Shown here piece by piece: positions 58,129 through 64,000 of a stretch of 64,000 bases of DNA. The stretch is from Gerris lacustris. Lineage: Eukaryota > Arthropoda > Insecta > Hemiptera > Gerridae. Positions within the stretch are counted from its first letter, which is position 1. Each line of letters opens with the position of its first letter. The translations under genes and the position numbers were made by a program. The notes beneath the pieces were generated by a model. The model saw only the letters and a program-made list of their open reading frames with translations. It had not been told where the DNA came from and did no database searches. The stretch is from positions 12,339,877 to 12,403,876 of the forward strand of contig OX578282.1 in NCBI GenBank assembly GCA_951217055.1, written 5' to 3'.

Positions 58129-60490
58129 GATTTTTTTCTTTCCAATAACTTCAGACCAGTTTTGGACACTACTGAATGTAACCTGTATTGTAAAAATCGG
58201 TCTGAATTTTTTTAATGTTCTATATTATTTAGGATTCCTATCTATAGTATTATTATTTCGTTGTTCAATTGTTATTATTGGTTCATAAGTATCTTAATTA
58301 TTACGTATAACTCACGGTAGAAAAAGAGAAACAAAATATCTTTAAATATTTATTGAGCTCAATTTTATAAGTTTTTGCAAGATATTTGTTAACTTATCTA
58401 GGTCTAGTTTTACCAATTATTATTTATTTAATTTTCTAAATCTCTTACTAAATATTAGGGTGTATTTAGTCTAGTTTAGTTTAATTTATTAACTTTAACA
58501 TATTTAAACTAATTGAGTTACCTATATATTATATATCCATTTAGTTCACTAAATTAAACTACAATTACTTCTTTTTGACACATGCCGCCAACATCAAACG
58601 GAACAATTTTAGTAGTCTAATTGAATATTACGTAAAAGATTTATGAGGTAAAAAGCACTGAACAAAAAAAATCTTAAATTCATTATTAGAAGTACGTTTC
58701 AAAATGTCCTTCGAATTAACCACTAAAAACAAAATCATTTGTTAATCACACTAGTCTAGTTAAACCTGTAGCGTGAGTGATAAAAAATATCGGACAAATT
58801 GATTCAAATTTGAACGTCAAGAATATGGGACTTTATTCTTTTGATTTTTTTTACCTACCTGTTTTGACGAGACGCGATATCGCGTGATAAGAGATTTTAT
58901 TCTTATTATTTTTGCCCCCGGGTGATTACCAAATTATAACATTAGAGTTGTGTTTAGCAGTGAGAGATAATTAGTCGTTTACAAGTCTCGGACGGGAGAC
59001 GCCGATAATTACAGGGCCCGTTCAAAGAATATATTTGCCCTTCGTTGAAAATTTTACTATGGTGTAGCCGAATCATTTATAGTTACTAGCTTCGTTCTTT
59101 TCGTCCTCAACTAAATTGTTTATTTTTCATTTTATTGAGTCTAAAAACCCGGAATTATGATCAAAACTTTAATATTAGAACGGTATAGCAGATGTTCGAT
59201 AGTTTAAGCTTACGTTTTTTAAATATATAGTCGACAAATTAATGTGATATATAGGATGAATGAAAAAATCAATCAATTATTCTGTCGCTTAAGGCTACAA
59301 CCCTTTTTACTTGACTGATTGATCGTGTCCAATTTGACTCTCTGAATGGTGTCAGATTAATAATTCTGTGATTTTTAATCAATTATCTTTTAGTAGGTCA
59401 ATCGGGAAGTGTGAATTTTCTTAAAGAACTTATTTTTTTATTGAAATAGCTGAAAAGTGATTTATAATTTATCCAAAATCATGAATCCCAATAGACATTA
59501 GTGTCTATACTACTCTATATCCTTCTAAAATTAATGATTGGTTGTAGTTACCGTGTTAAAACCTACTTAAAACTTTTTTGACTTAAATATTTTTAATATT
59601 CTTATATTTTATGTCTACTTCTTTCATTTCAACTAATAAATTGAATACAAACCTGTTTATTAGCGTTATTTTATTACATTTTATAAAGCCATATGTAATT
59701 TTTAAAACCTGCCATTTTCTTATTTTTAAAGTATGCTGTACTTCTCCAACTTACCCAAGGTAATTATTGTGATAATTCTAAAGAAGAAGAATATAAACGT
59801 TTAAAATTAGATATTTTGAGGTCCTGCTCTGTATATAATTGCCTGATCTATCAAATTTAATATATAAATAAAGTAGCATCCTTCTTCTTGATTAATCTTT
59901 GTTTTATAGGAGTATAATAGTGTCTTGTTTTTCTGAGTGGCTGCCGGGTGGTCTTGTTTAGACACGTCACCTTTATTTAGGCGTTTACCGGAGACACTGT
60001 TTGTACAAAATTAGACGTCGGTAAATCTTTATTATTGCGCACGCTTCCCTCGTTGGTTTAGGGAGCTACCTACTGAAGACAACCTTGTTTAAGGGTCAGA
60101 AATTGAGGAGGTAGATTAGTCACGGTCAGCTTAGGGCTTAGACGGTTAAATATTGGTGCCGACGCTGCTTTGAAACACTTATGAAGCGAGACCAATATAA
60201 GGAAGAAGTCATGATGACCTCCGCTAGAAAATTAGTTGATCCTAGTATTTTTCGCCTCTGCAACCGGAATCTACTTTAGAAATGAAAAGACCACACTCGT
60301 AACCGTGATGCGGCTTCCTCAATCCCGACAAAGAAAAATGACTCCGCCTTTCAATCTAGTTATCCTTCTTGACTTTGCGGCATCCAGACATCCCTAATTA
60401 TCTTCTTTGAAGACAATCCCGACAGTGTCTTTTAACTGCAGACCGGTAAACTTCTTTCCTTGACCAAGTTAACACATCTTGTTCCGTTAG
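58129..60490. other. Intergenic, no gene recognised
   Basis: A+T-rich, with a GC-richer patch at about 59930-60420 that has no recognisable protein or repeat. Confidence 0.45.
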
Positions 60491-60621
<131 letters not shown>

Positions 60622-60882
60622 GGAACGAGAAGCGACCCTCCACAGAGTCCATCCCAATAGTCGTAACTGTCAAATATGAACCTTGTTGTTAATGTAACTG
60701 ATTACTTTTTGAACGACTCCATTTCTTTTCGTGATTTGTTTTCTAGTTTTAGCAAATGTTCTGAAGTTTATTACCTTTGCTTTTACTCAATATAAACACT
60801 GGAAGAAGTTTACAAAAACTATACTTAATCAACTCTTCTACGTTCTTATAATAACTACGTATCAATTATTGCGGTATTTAGC

Positions 60883-61245
60883 TCATACACAAAAATGCCA
60901 GGTTCTGCGTGGATCTCTGTAGTTAATTTGAGATCTTTTTCGCTTAATCCAGTCAATAAGTATAACTAAAATCCATTTCTTTGTAGAAGGTTGGATATCT
61001 ATGATTATTAGATGTGTGGTTACAAAAACCAATGCCATTAATAAAAAACCGAGTTTATGGTAAGCCTTTTGCAAGCAGTTACAATGGTCGATATTTTCGG
61101 TAATGCTTAATGTATCTCTGGTCCTATGCATAGTTATCATAAATATTCTTGAGAACAAAATTTTCACCTTTTTATTCTTAAATCTCCTGTTTGGCCTATA
61201 ATTATTAAACTTCAGAGCAGTCCAAGTTCGAATTGTCTGTCTCAT
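60883..61245 (-). CDS. Uncertain 120-codon open frame
   Basis: The minus-strand frame has a hydrophobic segment GFLLMALVFVTTHLIIIDI that could span a membrane and is otherwise basic. I recognise no family. Its first 63 bases fall in the 340-bp tandem repeat, and the matching frame is not preserved in the second copy. Most likely a chance frame; an isolated exon of a membrane protein is the alternative. Confidence 0.12.
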   Translation of the reverse strand: MRQTIRTWTALKFNNYRPNRRFKNKKVKILFSRIFMITMHRTRDTLSITENIDHCNCLQKAYHKLGFLLMALVFVTTHLIIIDIQPSTKKWILVILIDWIKRKRSQINYRDPRRTWHFCV

Positions 61246-61860
61246 TACTCGTCAGTAAAATATCATTTTTGCTGCCTTAACAACATAATTACTGCATACA
61301 CATGCTGCTGCCTATACATAAATAACTTTTGTATAGGTGAAATTATCTTTAAGAGTTCGAATTTTTCAAATTGTTAGCGAATAACTGTAAATAGAGCATA
61401 TTTTATGGTTTCGCAGTTTATCCATTTCTCTTACAACGCATCACTTTTACGAGGTGTCAAAATTGAAATTCGGATTTAGCTCCCCAAAAAACATAGGGAA
61501 TGAATAAAAAAGTCCAGTCAATTCTCCTGTTTGGCCTATAATTATTGAACTACAGAGCAGTCCAAGTACGAATTGTCTGTCTCATCACTCGTCAGTAAAA
61601 TATCATTTTTGCTGCCTTAACAACATAATTACTGCATACACATGCTGCTGCCTATACATAAATAACTTTTGTATAGGTGAAATTATCTTTAAGAGTTCGA
61701 ATTTTTCAAATTGTTAGCGAGTAACTGTAAATAGAGCATATTTTTTGGTGTCGCAGTTTATCCATTTCTCTTACAACGCATCACTTTTACGAGGTGTCAA
61801 AATTTAAATTCGGATTTAGCTCCCCGAAAAAACATTGAGAATGAATAAAAAAGTCCAGTC
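61183..61860 (+). repeat. 340-bp tandem duplication
   Basis: Two direct copies starting TCTCCTGTTTGGCCTATAAT at 61183 and 61523 are nearly identical through GAATGAATAAAAAAGTCCAG-type sequence, with scattered single-base changes and one small insertion. No gene is contained in the unit. Confidence 0.9.
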
Positions 61861-61969
61861 ATGCACCATGACTTAATGAGCGAATTTTCAAAGAAATCTG
61901 CGTATTATTGGCGTATTATAATATAGGAAATTTTTAGTTTAGAATTTGCATGGGTTGAAAAAAAAAATT

Positions 61970-62112
61970 GGTACACAGGGGTACGGGGTACAAAAGTAAA
62001 AATATTATTTACCCTTCAAGATGCATGTCGTTGGAAAGCTCTTTAAGAGTACAGTAATTGTTGTTATGTACACTATTATCATATTTTCATATAAAAGGGG
62101 GGTAAAATGGAA
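61970..62112 (+). repeat. Family F dispersed repeat, copy 3
   Basis: CACAGGGGTACGGGGTA, GATGCATGTCGTTGGAAAGC and TCTTTAAGAGTACAGTAATT, then a G run, match 4549-4710 in the same order. Confidence 0.65.
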
Positions 62113-63456
62113 AAAAACACGTTTTTATGCTATTTTTGACCCCTAAATTGTAAAAATTTGACCCCTAAATGAACTCCAAAATTCTGGCCAACAAACTCAT
62201 CCTTTCTTTTGATATTAATGACATTTTAAAATTTGTTTTTGAAAAAAAAAGTGTTAAATTTTTGGAATCGATTCAGAATGGTCTAAAACGGATTTCCATG
62301 GAAAACATTTTCAAAAATTCGCATTACAAAAATGTTGAAGCCATTGCAATAGCGTAATTTTCTTTGAAAATTGAATTTGACGCTAAAAGAATAATTACTG
62401 TATTTTTTTTTCCTGGATAAGGTCTTTTTTTCCTGGATAAGGTCTTTTTTTTCATTAGTGACAGGATTATTTTAGACCTGCTTCATCTGTGTTTCTTCAT
62501 AATAATTAATTTGATGAGAGGTCTCTAATGTTTATAAATTTGAGACTTTCTATTATCTGTTATAAGAAATACTTCTTATCTAATAAATATGAAATGATTT
62601 AATTAACTTTTCTTCTTACGGTTTCTAAATTTAAGAACTTACTGTGTGGCATTATATTATTATAACTATAATTGCCAGCTTTTTTTCCAAGTAATAAATA
62701 ATTATATAACTGTTTGCATTACAATGATAATATACTTTGGTTTAATTGATCCAACCATATCAAACTTTAAAAAAAGTTATTAAATTATTAGGTGCGAAAT
62801 ATTATTATATTGACATTTATAATTATTCTTAAGAATATCAAAGCGTAGGGGATTTTCCGTAACTTCTTTTTTTCATTGTAATTTTGTTTTACAAAAAAGA
62901 GTTAATGAAAGCTTGTACTGATTGTAGCACGGGATCCTGTCAATCAAAATGTTCAAAGTTGAGTACATGAAATGATACGGGTTTCCGATACCACCCTTTA
63001 TTTAATAGCCGCACCCCTTTTCTATATAATCGTCTAATTATTTTATTTATACTTTTAACCTGTCTTCATTTGTGTCTGATAGGTGTGAAAATTACATTAA
63101 GAGGTTGCAAGCTATGTTTACACCTTTTATTTTTCATTTCCTGTTACTCTTTCCGTCAAGATTTCTTCTTCATTTATATTGGTAGATATAAAAGATTTGA
63201 CATCCTCAATTATTTACTGAGCAAATTAATGTTTTCTCTCGCATTTTCAAACATTTAATTTCTTGAGTTCTTTTTTTCTTTATGCTCTTTCTTTTGCGTC
63301 GACCAACACATGATTAGATTTTTACAGAACGGGGGATCCGGCCACTTTACTCATCTATTCGATGTATCAGAGTCCAACATGTCACCTATCTGAGTTTCCA
63401 ATTCACCAAATTTGTAATAGACCTATAAACACACTTCTTGAGTTTAGTATCATGTT
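62113..63456. other. Intergenic, no gene recognised
   Basis: Contains a short direct repeat of TTTTTTTCCTGGATAAGGTC (about 62405 and 62425). Frames of about 62 codons at 62169 and 63070 carry no motif. Confidence 0.45.
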
Positions 63457-64000
63457 TTTAGGGTTTTGTAGATACTTCTCAACTCAAACCCTTATGCCGA
63501 GGGTGATATGTTCGTCCGTCCATCGCTCTTAGGTTCATAGGGCCCGAACCGTTTAAGCTAAAGTGCTGAAATTTGAAACACTAGTGCAACTTTTTGACCC
63601 AACCAAAGGGAAAATATACAAAAGTTAAAAATTAAATATGCGCATGCGCAAGTCGCAAAAATGTGGTAAACTCAAAAATTTCAAATGAAAGCTGCTGAAT
63701 AGTAGATTACAAATATATATATTCTTTTTTTAAAATGTTGCATTCCTTATTGGTTAAATAAATCAAAATATGTATACCCAAAAAACGTTTCTCTCCCCCC
63801 AACCACTAAATAACGCCTGGTCCTAAAATTTCGAAATAATTCATGGTAATACCTTATTGTGGGGCGATGAAAATTCCCGGAGCGCATCCCCAATTTTCAA
63901 AAATTGCCAATTTTGTGCGCAAAATATTTTTTTTTTTTAAATTTTGAGTTGGGTATAAAATGAAAGCTGCTGAAGAGTAGGACACAAATATATATATGCT
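63455..64000 (+). mobile_element. Family B-type element, runs off the window
   Basis: Starts GTTTTTAGGGTTTTGTAG; AGGGTTT (63460-63466) pairs with AAACCCT (63486-63492). It continues CTTATGCCGAGGGTGAT, a CGTCCGTCC tract, CCGAACCGTTTAAGC, CAACTTTTTGACCCAA and two AAATGAAAGCTGCTGAA-type blocks. The layout is that of family B but the sequence differs. The end lies outside the window. Confidence 0.6.

Overview
This is an A+T-rich, repeat-rich piece of an animal nuclear genome, almost certainly an insect. The one intact protein gene is an atonal-family (proneural bHLH) transcription factor with a eukaryotic TATA promoter, a GT-AG intron and AATAAA poly(A) signals. The rest is a graveyard of insect-type transposable elements: piggyBac, hAT, Tigger/pogo, mariner-like, Helitron ends, a non-LTR retrotransposon, a Penelope-like element, many hairpin MITEs and minisatellites. 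I cannot fix the insect order from sequence alone.

Layout. Positions 1-26,600 are gene-free. They hold several dispersed families (called A, B, C, F, G here), a 1.46-kb inverted-repeat element carrying seven copies of a 14-bp motif (6944-8400), a Tigger/pogo remnant (about 9161-9735), a 1,480-bp hAT element with a perfect 8-bp target duplication (14968-16447), a 42-bp minisatellite (about 16634-17005), a piggyBac element that keeps a broken N-terminal transposase fragment (17789-18772), and a decayed reverse transcriptase (about 20230-20985) lying between two inverted copies of family C.

Positions 26,640-28,730 are the gene: TATA box at 26810, start codon at 26918, exon 1 to 27288, a 1,279-bp intron, and a tiny second exon (28568-28595) that supplies the last eight residues. 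If the intron is retained, the protein instead ends one residue after helix 2, and a poly(A) signal at 28417 could serve that form. Just downstream lie a 53-bp minisatellite bracketed by perfect 21-bp inverted repeats (28837-29159) and a long hairpin MITE (29371-29679).

Positions 30,000-64,000 are again gene-free: family D copies, recent tandem duplications (119 bp, 340 bp, 63 bp), an internally deleted mariner-like element whose transposase start is joined directly to its end (35086-35647), hairpin elements at 38021, 39925, 43945 and 46552, a 46-bp minisatellite with an eight-unit higher-order repeat (41636-42652), small hairpin MITEs near 52 kb, the GIY-YIG end of a Penelope-like element (55591-55932, minus strand), and a long TA microsatellite at 60491.

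The gene and the repeats do not form a pathway. The main points of interest are the alternative C-terminus of the bHLH factor, the bracketed satellite next to it, and a compensating terminal hairpin shared by several otherwise different repeat families.
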